Origin: Magnetococcales bacterium
Lineage (GTDB): Bacteria; Pseudomonadota; Magnetococcia; Magnetococcales; UBA8363
Length of the DNA stretch: 51,455 nucleotides
Assembly: GCA_002753515.1 (NCBI GenBank)
Contig: PEAK01000027.1
Span: 1-51,455 of the forward strand
Direction: 5' to 3'
The position numbers were made by a program, and so were the translations under genes. Positions 37,352-45,091 of the stretch are shown piece by piece. Position 1 is the stretch's first letter. Each line of letters starts with the position of its first letter. The notes under the pieces are model-generated. The model saw only the letters and a program-made list of their open reading frames with translations, was not told the origin of the DNA and made no database searches.

Positions 37352-38843
37352 ACCAACCCGCCTGTTTTCTAGCCTCCAGGATCAACGCTTCCGCGGAGGC
37401 GGTATCCAGCAACTCGCCTGTGGCTTCGAGGAGTTCATCGGTCGCCAGATCGGCCAAATCTTCCAGACTGGAAATGCCCTTTTCCGCAAGGGCGATTGAC
37501 ATGGCATCCGTCAATCCCGGCAAACGGACCAGTCGGGGATCCACCCGCAACTCCGCCTTGCGCTCTTCGGTTTCCAACGCCCGTTGCAGCAGGTGATCGC
37601 GGGCACGATTGCGCAGTTCCTGGGCGATTTCCTCATCAAAACCATCGATGGACCCCAACTCTTCCAGGGGAATATAAGCCACCTCCTCCAGGGAGGAAAA
37701 CCCCTCATGAACCAGTGCCCCTGCAACATCTTCATCGATGTCCAGGTGGGTCATGAACTCTTTGGTGAGGGCCTGGAACTCCTCGACCCGAGTCGATGAT
37801 TCCTCCGCTTCGGTAATGATATCGATGCGCCAACCGGTCAGATCCGAGGCCAAACGAACGTTTTGCCCCCGACGACCGATGGCCAGCGACAACTGGTCGT
37901 TGGCAACCACCACGCGAATGTTCCTGTCCTCTTCGTCCACCACCACCTTGGCGACCTCAGCCGGGGCCAGGGCGTTGCAGACGAAACCCGCCGGATCCGA
38001 CGACCATTCGATGATATCGATGCGTTCACCCTGCAATTCGGTCACCACACCCTGAACGCGGGAGCCCCGGATACCGACACAGGCACCAACCGGGTCAACG
38101 TGGGGATCGTTGGAGCGGACGGCGATTTTGCTGCGATAGCCCGGATCCCGCGCCACTGCCCGAATTTCAACGATACCGTCGTAAATCTCAGGCACTTCCA
38201 TTTCGAACAGGCGCATCACCATCATCGGCTCGGTACGCGACAGGATGATTTGCGGTCCGCGGCTCACATCCCTGACTTCGTGTATGAAGGCACGGATGCG
38301 ATCACCCTGGCGATAATGTTCCCGAGGCAATTGGTGTTCGTGGGGCAAAAATGCGGAAGCACGTCCCAGATCGACGTAAATATTGTTGCGTTCCACCCGT
38401 TTGACCACCCCGTTGACCAATTGCCCCTTGCGGTCGATGTACTCCTTGTAGATGCTCTCCCGTTCCGCTTCCCGGACCTTTTGCACAATGACCTGTTTGG
38501 CGGTCTGTGCCGCGATGCGGCCAAATTCGATGGGAGGCAACTCTTGCGCGATGAAATCGCCCAGTTTGGCATCGGGATTCAACACTTTGGCCGCTGCCAG
38601 ATCGATATGGGTGTCCTCGCTTTGATAGTCCTCCGAATCCTCCGATTCCACAACCTCACGCAACTGGCTGATACGAAACATCCCAGCTTTATTATCGAAG
38701 CTGGCTTTGATGTTTTTGTTGGCTCCATATTTTTTCCGCGATGCCGTTTCGATAGCCACTTCCATGGCCTCAATCACCACCTCGCGTCGGATCCCCCGTT
38801 CCCTGGCCAGTTGTTCGGCGTACTGCAAAATCTCCACACTCAT
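37278..38843 (-). CDS. nusA: Transcription termination/antitermination factor NusA
   Basis: NusA (521 aa) binds RNA polymerase and RNA and modulates pausing, termination and antitermination. The order is N-terminal RNAP-binding domain (about 1-130), S1 domain ([20 protein letters not shown]), KH1 and KH2 ([39 protein letters not shown]) and two C-terminal acidic repeats (about 360-500). It lies 30 nt after rimP and overlaps the ylxR start region. Confidence 0.97.
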   Translation of the reverse strand: MSVEILQYAEQLARERGIRREVVIEAMEVAIETASRKKYGANKNIKASFDNKAGMFRISQLREVVESEDSEDYQSEDTHIDLAAAKVLNPDAKLGDFIAQELPPIEFGRIAAQTAKQVIVQKVREAERESIYKEYIDRKGQLVNGVVKRVERNNIYVDLGRASAFLPHEHQLPREHYRQGDRIRAFIHEVRDVSRGPQIILSRTEPMMVMRLFEMEVPEIYDGIVEIRAVARDPGYRSKIAVRSNDPHVDPVGACVGIRGSRVQGVVTELQGERIDIIEWSSDPAGFVCNALAPAEVAKVVVDEEDRNIRVVVANDQLSLAIGRRGQNVRLASDLTGWRIDIITEAEESSTRVEEFQALTKEFMTHLDIDEDVAGALVHEGFSSLEEVAYIPLEELGSIDGFDEEIAQELRNRARDHLLQRALETEERKAELRVDPRLVRLPGLTDAMSIALAEKGISSLEDLADLATDELLEATGELLDTASAEALILEARKQAGWFENEGDAEKKSDAEASQHAAAAKS

Positions 38844-38873
38844 GTAAGGCTGTCCATTTTGATTGGATGTTTT

Positions 38874-39362
38874 TTAAAATTCCAATTCCAGATTGGCTTT
38901 GCCAATCACCGCAAGGGGTATCGCCAACCGCATCCCCTCAACCATGATGACCACATCATCCTCTTCGACACCGTGCAAAACACCCTTGAAATTGCGACGT
39001 TTCTCGTCAGCCGACCCCGAATCCCCCAGAGAAACGCCCTGTAAAGATTGTATGGCGACCTTCCGACCGGTGAAACGGAGGAAATCTTCCCGTTTTTTCA
39101 GCACCCGATTGAGCCCGGGAGAAGAGACTTCCAGGCGATAGGCGTGCGGAAGGGGATCGTTAACGTCCAAAAGCCCTTCCATGTGGTCGCTGACACGGGC
39201 GCAATCCTCAAGGGTCGGAGAAGCCCCTCCTTCGCGTTCCACGAACAAACGCAAATACCACGTCCGACCGTCCTTGACATACTGCACATCCACCAGTTCG
39301 CAGCCAGCCGTCTGGACGGCCTGTTGGGCGAGCGTTGTCACTTTTTCCAATAAACTGGACAC
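38874..39362 (-). CDS. rimP: Ribosome maturation factor RimP
   Basis: RimP (162 aa) assists 30S assembly. Family features are ELVDVQYVKDGRTWYLRLFV, SDHMEGLLDVNDPLPHAYRLE, VSSPGLNRVLKKREDFLRF and the C-terminal VVIMVEGMRLAIPLAVIGKANLELEF region. GTG at 39362 is chosen from the family N-terminus (SSLLEKVTTLAQ); the frame stays open for 80 codons upstream but crosses a terminator hairpin. It opens the nusA-infB-pnp operon. Confidence 0.93.
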   Translation of the reverse strand: MSSLLEKVTTLAQQAVQTAGCELVDVQYVKDGRTWYLRLFVEREGGASPTLEDCARVSDHMEGLLDVNDPLPHAYRLEVSSPGLNRVLKKREDFLRFTGRKVAIQSLQGVSLGDSGSADEKRRNFKGVLHGVEEDDVVIMVEGMRLAIPLAVIGKANLELEF

Positions 39363-39402
39363 GGTCAGGGACTGAAATCCTTGGTAAAAAAGCCTGTTAA
39401 GT

Positions 39403-39428
39403 AAAAAAAAAGCCGGCAAAGCCGACTT
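39403..39428 (-). terminator. Intrinsic terminator / possible attenuator upstream of rimP
   Basis: Read on the minus strand, AAGTCGGC TTT GCCGGCTT forms an 8-bp stem with one G-U pair (39421-39428 with 39410-39417) followed by a run of seven or more T. It ends only about 40 nt before the rimP GTG, with no complete gene upstream on this strand. It may terminate leader transcription of the nusA operon. Confidence 0.78.
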
Positions 39429-39615
39429 TCCAACGGACCGGTGGAGAGGCCCGAAACGAACCAAACGACAAACCGCAGAGTCAAACCACGCCACCAGAAT
39501 TGAGCCACAAAGCCAACGCTCGTGGGTATTGTTGGGGAAAAACGCGATCAATGCAAGGAAAAACAGGAACAATGCAAGGAAAATTCCCACCCCGCCCATC
39601 AACCTTATCCCATGC

Positions 39616-39821
39616 TAAACCGCAACCAACGCGGGACACGTAGTTTTCTAGCGTCATTCCCGCGAAAGCGGGAATCCAGAAAGTCAGAGAAAGGTGTGTA
39701 AGTCCCCCCCGATTCAGGCATTCGGGGGCAGGCTCTGGGTCCCCGCTGAAGCCTGCCCTCGAATGCTTTAATCGGGGGCGTAGATGACAAGAACTACGAA
39801 TCCCAAGATAGCTGCGGTTTA
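39616..39821. repeat. Foldback (MITE-like) repeat element
   Basis: Ends are inverted repeats TAAACCGCA (39616-39624) and TGCGGTTTA (39813-39821). Inside, CGTAGTT (39639-39645) pairs with AACTACG (39792-39798) at an identical 14-nt distance, then GTCAT with ATGAC. The core holds ATTCCC-N8-GGGAAT (39656-39675) and a hairpin of about 28 bp with small mismatches (39706-39734 with 39750-39778). No coding capacity is seen. This structure fits a non-autonomous mobile repeat. Confidence 0.75.
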
Positions 39822-39972
39822 AAGCAACCCGGCACGCTTGTAAATGGCAAGTGAAACCGGCTACAGTGCCCCAGAGCTGGTTGTCGCCAATCGTTATGAG
39901 AAGGGAATGCCGTCAACCTCATCCGAGCAAGTTGCCGCTCCTATCTCGCTTAACCTGGGAGAGCCTGATTGC

Positions 39973-41244
39973 ATGTTGATAGAATTCAGTGTTGCCAACT
40001 ATCTCTCATTCTGTGAACGCCAGACCCTCAGCATGGTGGCTTCGGGATCCTACCGGGAGCTGCCCCATAATCTCATCACCTCGGGTATTTCCGGTCTTCC
40101 CAATCTGCTGGTTTCCAGCCTGATTTACGGCCCGAACGCCTCGGGCAAAAGCAACCTCATCAACGCCGCCATGTTCATGTGGGATTTCGTCCTCAATTCC
40201 GCCAAGGGGCAGGCAGGGGACCGCATTGATGTCCACCCCTTTCTCCTCAACAGCCGCAACGCCGAGGAACCCTGCCTGTTTGAAATGATCTTCGTCGTCG
40301 AGGAAACCCGCTATCAATACGGTTTCGGTGTCACATCGGAAAGGGTCAATCATGAGTGGCTCCTGGCCTACCCCAAGGGGCGTCCACAGCGTTGGTTTGA
40401 GCGCTACTACGATCCCGAATCGGGTCAGGAAACCTGGAATCTCCATAAAAAATTCCTGCCGGGCAATCGCGAAATATGGAAGGACGCGACCCGCGGCAAT
40501 GCCCTGTTCCTCTCCACCGCCATTCAACTTAACAGTGCCCCGTTACGGCCTGTATTCGATTGGTTTGACAAGCGGTTACGCATCTTCAGACCCCATAACG
40601 AGATCAGTCGCGAATTCACCGCCACCTTGTGCAAGGATCCTCAGGGACGCATGGAGGTCATGAAGTTTCTCAACCAGGCCGACCTGGATATCGAAGGAAT
40701 TCACCTGGAGACCCGATCTTTGGGCGACCTGGGCATGGACGACTTGCCCGATGGTGTACGAGCCGCCCTGAAAAGGGAAATGGCCACCCAAATGGTTACG
40801 GAAATTCGTCTGGAGCGTTCCACCGCGGACACCGGCAACCCGGTTCTCCTGCCCTGGGAGTCGGAATCAAAGGGAACGCAAAAGTTTTTTGCCTTGGCTT
40901 GGCCTCTGATCAACATGTTGCGTCAAGGACACGTGCTGTTTCTCGACGAGATGGACGCCAACCTGCACCATAATCTGGTGCGTTTCCTCTTTGGATTGCT
41001 GCATGACCCCCAGGTCAATCGCACCCAGGCGCAACTGGTTTCCACGACGCACGATACCGCCTTGCTGGACAACGATGTTTTTCGACGCGACCAATTCTGG
41101 ATGATTGAAAAAACCGGCGATCGTTGCAGTGAACTCTACCCCATTTCCGATTTCGATCCCGTCCGGGGAGATCCCTTGAACCGTCGGTACCTGGAAGGCC
41201 GTTTTGGCGCGTTACCCATACTGAAGCGGTTTGAAGGATGGTGA
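39973..41244 (+). CDS. RloA-like AAA (ABC-type) ATPase, candidate defence protein
   Basis: This 423-aa ATPase of the AAA_15/RloA group has an N-terminal strand MLIEFSVANYLSFCERQTLS, Walker A GPNASGKS at about residues 53-60, an ABC-like signature region ESKGTQKF, Walker B VLFLDEMDANL and the switch TTHD (STTHDTALLDN). Such ATPases act as sensors in OLD-, PARIS- and RloAB-type systems. ATG 39973 gives the family N-terminus and has GGGAG upstream; the frame is open to 39844. It overlaps the next gene by 7 nt, indicating a two-gene unit. Its start lies 150 nt from the foldback element. Confidence 0.85.
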   Translation: MLIEFSVANYLSFCERQTLSMVASGSYRELPHNLITSGISGLPNLLVSSLIYGPNASGKSNLINAAMFMWDFVLNSAKGQAGDRIDVHPFLLNSRNAEEPCLFEMIFVVEETRYQYGFGVTSERVNHEWLLAYPKGRPQRWFERYYDPESGQETWNLHKKFLPGNREIWKDATRGNALFLSTAIQLNSAPLRPVFDWFDKRLRIFRPHNEISREFTATLCKDPQGRMEVMKFLNQADLDIEGIHLETRSLGDLGMDDLPDGVRAALKREMATQMVTEIRLERSTADTGNPVLLPWESESKGTQKFFALAWPLINMLRQGHVLFLDEMDANLHHNLVRFLFGLLHDPQVNRTQAQLVSTTHDTALLDNDVFRRDQFWMIEKTGDRCSELYPISDFDPVRGDPLNRRYLEGRFGALPILKRFEGW

Positions 41245-41927
41245 ACCCTCATTCCCACAGGAGACCCGATGCCCCCCGGCAGCGCCTGCTGGAGACCCTA
41301 GACCGGCATCGAAGTCCGCACGCACCGGTCGAGCGTATGCTCATCACCGCCCCAAGTGGTGCCCTGACTTATCTGCAAGCCCTCCTACAGCATTTTTCTT
41401 TGGCGGACACCACCACCGTGATCGCAGATCATTCCCGCCTTCCCGGGGAATTCATGGCCAGGATCCAGGAATTGCACCAACAAACGGGTCCCTTCCGTAA
41501 ACTGTTCGCCATCCTGGATTTACCAGAAGGAAAAACCGCCTTCGAGAACCATTACAAAGGGATTGGCGCGCTGGTCCGCCACCATGACCTTTCCGGCACC
41601 GTGTTGTTCCGCTCCCTGTTTTCCCGCCCCGATTTTTCCCTGTGGCTCTCTCTGCACATGACACTCCCCGGCATTCCCGGCGACCCTTCCCGGTATCAGC
41701 AATGGCTGCAGCAAGCCCTGCAAGCTGGACACTCCCTGTTCCCGAGCCACGAAGACCCCACCCCATGGCACAACGCCCCGCATCTCCTCGAAACCGCCGT
41801 CAAGCAAGCCCGACAACTGGCCCGTGAACGAGCCCTGCGCCCCGATGATCACCATCTCCCCTTTACCGAAGTCCATGAATTGTTGACCTATCTGTCGCGC
41901 ATGGCGCAGCGCCGTCACCTTCGTTAA
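41238..41927 (+). CDS. RloB-like protein with degenerate TOPRIM-type site
   Basis: This is a 229-aa protein aligning by eye with RloB: basic N-terminus (RRPDAPRQRLLETLDRHRS), then RMLITAPSGALTYLQAL where RloB has an I-V-C-E-G-E block, FAILDLPEGKTAFENHY where RloB has F-D-x-D-E, and SRPDFSLWLSLHM where RloB has SNPCFELWLLLHF. The topology is kept, but the catalytic Glu is gone and only one Asp of the DxD pair remains. It is coupled to the ATPase gene by a 7-nt overlap and is probably the effector of the pair, perhaps without nuclease activity. The family call is from pattern similarity. Confidence 0.62.
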   Translation: MVNPHSHRRPDAPRQRLLETLDRHRSPHAPVERMLITAPSGALTYLQALLQHFSLADTTTVIADHSRLPGEFMARIQELHQQTGPFRKLFAILDLPEGKTAFENHYKGIGALVRHHDLSGTVLFRSLFSRPDFSLWLSLHMTLPGIPGDPSRYQQWLQQALQAGHSLFPSHEDPTPWHNAPHLLETAVKQARQLARERALRPDDHHLPFTEVHELLTYLSRMAQRRHLR

Positions 41928-42082
41928 CTTTCAATAGTTTACTGACATATCCATCCCCTGCCGTCACTTTTTTTTCGGCGCAGTGCATTTTTTTGTTAAC
42001 CTCCTACTGCGTAATTCCGATAAATTGAATAGAGAGAGTGTTACACAAAAAATTTATTCTCCCAATGACCAGGAAGAAGACC

Positions 42083-42859
42083 ATGGCGGACACAGCTGAT
42101 CAAATTTTGGACAATATTCTGGCCCGGGTCCAAGGCATATGGGCCTCCCCCATCCCCACGGAGCATTTCAATTTCGAGTTGCACCGCATGGTTCGTACCA
42201 CCAAGGAACATCGACGCAAGGAGCCCACACGCGCCTTCTATCTCCTGGGATTGTTGGCAACACTCCTGGAGAACGATCACTCCATGCGTGCCAATTTCAA
42301 AAACGCATTGATCCATTCCGGCAACGATTTCGATGTCCGGCATGGCTATGGTTCCTGTTTGGCACGCCTGGGTTTTTTCTCCGAAGCACGTGTGCAGTAC
42401 GAACTCCTGTTCCGGGAAAATCCCGACGACCTGGATGTCCTGGCGGAACTGATCGTCGCCACACTCGCCTCCGGGCGTATTCAGGAGGGTGTCAAATGGA
42501 TCCATTGCTGGAGTTCCCTCAATCCGGATCGACCGTTTGAAGAGGCGGAAACCATCGCCAAGAGCGGTGCCCTGTTGGAAAAATTCGGGGTCTCCGACGA
42601 CCAGGTCGAACGGTTGCAAAACCTGGCACTCAAAATACTTGAAAAAGAGCGTAAAGAGGTTAAAACCATCAATTATCGCGGCATGCCGGAGGAAGATCCC
42701 CAATGGATCGACGCCAGTCTGGTTCTGGATGAACCGGACGACGTTGTCGAGGATCTCAACAGCAAGCTGGCCTCAGCGCTTTCAACCACATCAACGCCTC
42801 GCAAGGTCGCCGACCTGGTTGTCTTCAACTATGCCAAGGAGCATCAATCGGTCTCGTGA
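42083..42859 (+). CDS. TPR-like helical protein of unknown function
   Basis: This is a 258-aa soluble protein, mainly helical, with TPR-like pairs (RHGYGSCLARLGFFSEARVQYELLF, then LDVLAELIVATLASGRIQEGVKW). There is no signal peptide. AGGAAGAAG just upstream favours ATG 42083 over in-frame starts at 42038 or 42065. A strong terminator follows. It lies downstream of the RloAB-like pair after 155 nt that include a T-rich stretch; whether it belongs to it is unclear. Confidence 0.72.
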   Translation: MADTADQILDNILARVQGIWASPIPTEHFNFELHRMVRTTKEHRRKEPTRAFYLLGLLATLLENDHSMRANFKNALIHSGNDFDVRHGYGSCLARLGFFSEARVQYELLFRENPDDLDVLAELIVATLASGRIQEGVKWIHCWSSLNPDRPFEEAETIAKSGALLEKFGVSDDQVERLQNLALKILEKERKEVKTINYRGMPEEDPQWIDASLVLDEPDDVVEDLNSKLASALSTTSTPRKVADLVVFNYAKEHQSVS

Positions 42860-42899
42860 CCTGCCTACCCGTTTTCGCGACTGCCATCGCGCATCTTCC

Positions 42900-42929
42900 G
42901 GGGCTTGTTTCGACAAGCCCCTTTTTTTT
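42900..42929 (+). terminator. Intrinsic terminator with TTCG tetraloop
   Basis: The stem GGGGCTTGT / ACAAGCCCC closes a TTCG loop (42900-42921) and is followed by eight T. It ends the TPR-like gene, 41 nt after its stop, and separates it from convergent prmB. Confidence 0.95.
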
Positions 42930-42947
42930 ATCCCGGACGAGCAACCG

Positions 42948-43904
42948 TCATATCCTGACCTGATCCGGTATGGTATCCCGTTCCAGGGCGAAAACGCCAC
43001 TGGCACCGAAATGAAAAGCGATCCATTCCCCGGGGAAATCAGGCCAAAGTTGCATCAGCGTCTCTTCCCCCTGATCCCCAACTTCGCAAATCAGCACACC
43101 CCCGGGTCGCAGGTACTCCCGGGCCTGGCCAATGATGCGGCCAACCAGATCCAGTCCCGTTGCCCCGCCATCCAGGGCCATGACCGGTTCGTGGCCATAT
43201 TCCCGGGGCAGATCCCGGAGGATGTCCCGGGACACGTAGGGGGGATTGGTGAGGATCATGTCGTATCCCGTTTTGGGCAGGTCGGCGAATAAATCACTGG
43301 CGAACAGCGTGACCCGTTGCGCTAGGCCGAATTGTTCGACGTTGATGCGTGCCACATCCAGGGCATCGGCTGACCTGTCCGAGGCATGGACCCGGGCCCG
43401 GGGAAAAGCCAGGGCCAGGGCCACGGCCAAACACCCACTCCCCGTACACAGATCCAGCAATACGGGGTTCTCCGGCAACGTCACCCATGGGGTGAAACCC
43501 GCCTCATCGTCGAAAATATTTTCGATACGGGAGCGCGGGATCAACACCCGCGAATCAACCCGGAAACGGTGTCCGGCGAAAAAAGCTTCCCGGGTGATAT
43601 AGGCGGCGGGCAACCTTTGGGCCATGCGTTGATCGATGATGGGTGCCATGCGCGTCCTGGCATCGTCCGGAGCGGTGGTGTGCAGGGCGGAATCCAACGA
43701 TTCCATGGGGATTGAAAAGGCAAACGCCGTCAGATATTCGGCTTCGTGGTACGGGTTTTGCATGCCGTTTTCGAAACTCAGGTCGGAGCGCGCCAAGTGC
43801 CGCGCCAAAAATTGTATCCACTGCAAAACCGTGGCGCGCCGACCCGGGTATTTTTTGATTTTAACATTGTAATTTAAACTATTAGATGATTCCATCGTCA
43901 TCAT
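42948..43904 (-). CDS. prmB: Ribosomal protein L3 glutamine methyltransferase
   Basis: PrmB (318 aa) N5-methylates a glutamine of ribosomal protein L3. The SAM-binding motif VLLDLCTGSGCLAVALA and the catalytic NPPY (MILTNPPYVS) are intact, with the N-terminal helical domain typical of the PrmB/PrmC family. The longer N-terminus and YITREAFFAGHRFRVDSRVLIPRS segment point to PrmB rather than PrmC. ATG 43904 is one of several close starts. It is divergent from the sigma-54 activator gene. Confidence 0.92.
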   Translation of the reverse strand: MMTMESSNSLNYNVKIKKYPGRRATVLQWIQFLARHLARSDLSFENGMQNPYHEAEYLTAFAFSIPMESLDSALHTTAPDDARTRMAPIIDQRMAQRLPAAYITREAFFAGHRFRVDSRVLIPRSRIENIFDDEAGFTPWVTLPENPVLLDLCTGSGCLAVALALAFPRARVHASDRSADALDVARINVEQFGLAQRVTLFASDLFADLPKTGYDMILTNPPYVSRDILRDLPREYGHEPVMALDGGATGLDLVGRIIGQAREYLRPGGVLICEVGDQGEETLMQLWPDFPGEWIAFHFGASGVFALERDTIPDQVRI

Positions 43905-44017
43905 GATCCCGTACCAGGAGGGGGAGCGCGTAAAAAAAACTGTGACAAATTAAAAAAAGCAACTTGTTGATGAGACGATATTGTCGTACCCTCGCGTTGG
44001 AATTTTGACACAAGTGG

Positions 44018-45091
44018 ATGCCCGACTCCCAGGGTTACCAGGGGACAAGGCCCTCAAAACAACACATAAAACGCCTGCCTGTCACCATGTACGGAATCAT
44101 CGGCCAATCACCTCGAATGGAAAAGTTGTACAGGATGATCGAAAAGGTCGCCCTCACCAGTTCGACCGTCCTGATCCATGGCGAAAGCGGTACCGGCAAG
44201 GAGTTGATCGCCAAGGCATTACACGAACTCTCCCCCCGCCACGAAAAACATTTCATTGCCGTCAACTGCGGTGCCATACCCGAAGACCTCCTGGAATCGG
44301 AATTATTCGGACATGTGCGTGGCTCCTTCACCGGTGCCGTGCAAAACCGAACCGGACGCTTTGAACATGCCAGCGGCGGTACCTTGTTCCTGGACGAAAT
44401 TGGCGACATGAGCCCCAAGCTCCAAGTCAAAATGCTGCGTGTTCTCCAGGAACGCAAGGTGGAACCGGTGGGGGCCACCAAGTTCATCGAGGTGGATGTG
44501 CGGGTCATCGCCGCCACCCATAAAAATTTGGAAGTCGAGGTGGCGCAAAATCGTTTTCGGGAAGATTTGTTCTACCGCCTCAATGTCGTTCCCCTCAATG
44601 TCCCCCCCCTGCGGGATCGCGTCAGCGATATCCCCATGCTGGTCGAACACTTCCTGAAAAAAACCGGGGCACCCGTTGCCAAAGATTTCATCGGTGGGGA
44701 AATTATCGATATTTTCAAAGGTTATCAATGGCCCGGCAACGTACGCGAGTTGGAAAACCTGGTCGAAAGACTCACCATTTTGGCCGATGGCAAAGTCAAG
44801 CCGGAAGATCTCCCGGCCAAGATCCATCCCGTCGACGCCATCGATAACGCCGATGATGACGACATGCTGCCCCTGTTGCCGATGTCCAACTTCGTCCATA
44901 ACCCCATCGTCACCGAAGGGATCGATTTCAACACCGAAGTCGCCAATTTTGAAAACAATCTCATCCTGTCCGCTCTCAATTCCACGGGTTGGAACAAAAA
45001 CAAAGCGGCGCGACTGTTGAACCTGAACCGAACCACCCTGGTCGAAAAGATCAAAAAGAAAGGACTGGAACCAGCGGGGACGGAATCATGA
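44018..45091 (+). CDS. Sigma-54-dependent activator without receiver domain
   Basis: This 357-aa bacterial enhancer-binding protein drives sigma-54 RNA polymerase. The AAA+ core has Walker A GESGTGKE, Walker B LFLDEIGD and the L1 loop GSFTGA, a variant of GAFTGA. The C-terminus has a FIS-type HTH (NKNKAARLLNLNRTTLVEKI). There is no N-terminal regulatory domain, so activity must be controlled by another protein, as in PspF. An alternative start is ATG 44087. It overlaps the next gene by 4 nt, forming an operon with a large TPR protein and a second activator. Confidence 0.93.
   Translation: MPDSQGYQGTRPSKQHIKRLPVTMYGIIGQSPRMEKLYRMIEKVALTSSTVLIHGESGTGKELIAKALHELSPRHEKHFIAVNCGAIPEDLLESELFGHVRGSFTGAVQNRTGRFEHASGGTLFLDEIGDMSPKLQVKMLRVLQERKVEPVGATKFIEVDVRVIAATHKNLEVEVAQNRFREDLFYRLNVVPLNVPPLRDRVSDIPMLVEHFLKKTGAPVAKDFIGGEIIDIFKGYQWPGNVRELENLVERLTILADGKVKPEDLPAKIHPVDAIDNADDDDMLPLLPMSNFVHNPIVTEGIDFNTEVANFENNLILSALNSTGWNKNKAARLLNLNRTTLVEKIKKKGLEPAGTES

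Larger units (their letters stand above)
39363..39972. other. 610-nt intergenic region: leader, terminator and foldback repeat
   Basis: Between rimP (-) and the RloA-like ATPase (+) lie the terminator at 39403-39428, a minus-strand open stretch without a stop (39429-39602, see findings) and the foldback element at 39616-39821. A further 150 nt precede the ATPase start; they are in frame with it from 39844 but not family-like. No tRNA was found, although some proteobacteria carry one upstream of rimP. Confidence 0.7.

Noticed and set aside
39429-39615. tRNA gene expected upstream of rimP
   Set aside because: Some proteobacteria have one there, but no acceptor stem, anticodon loop or T-loop consensus could be folded in this stretch.
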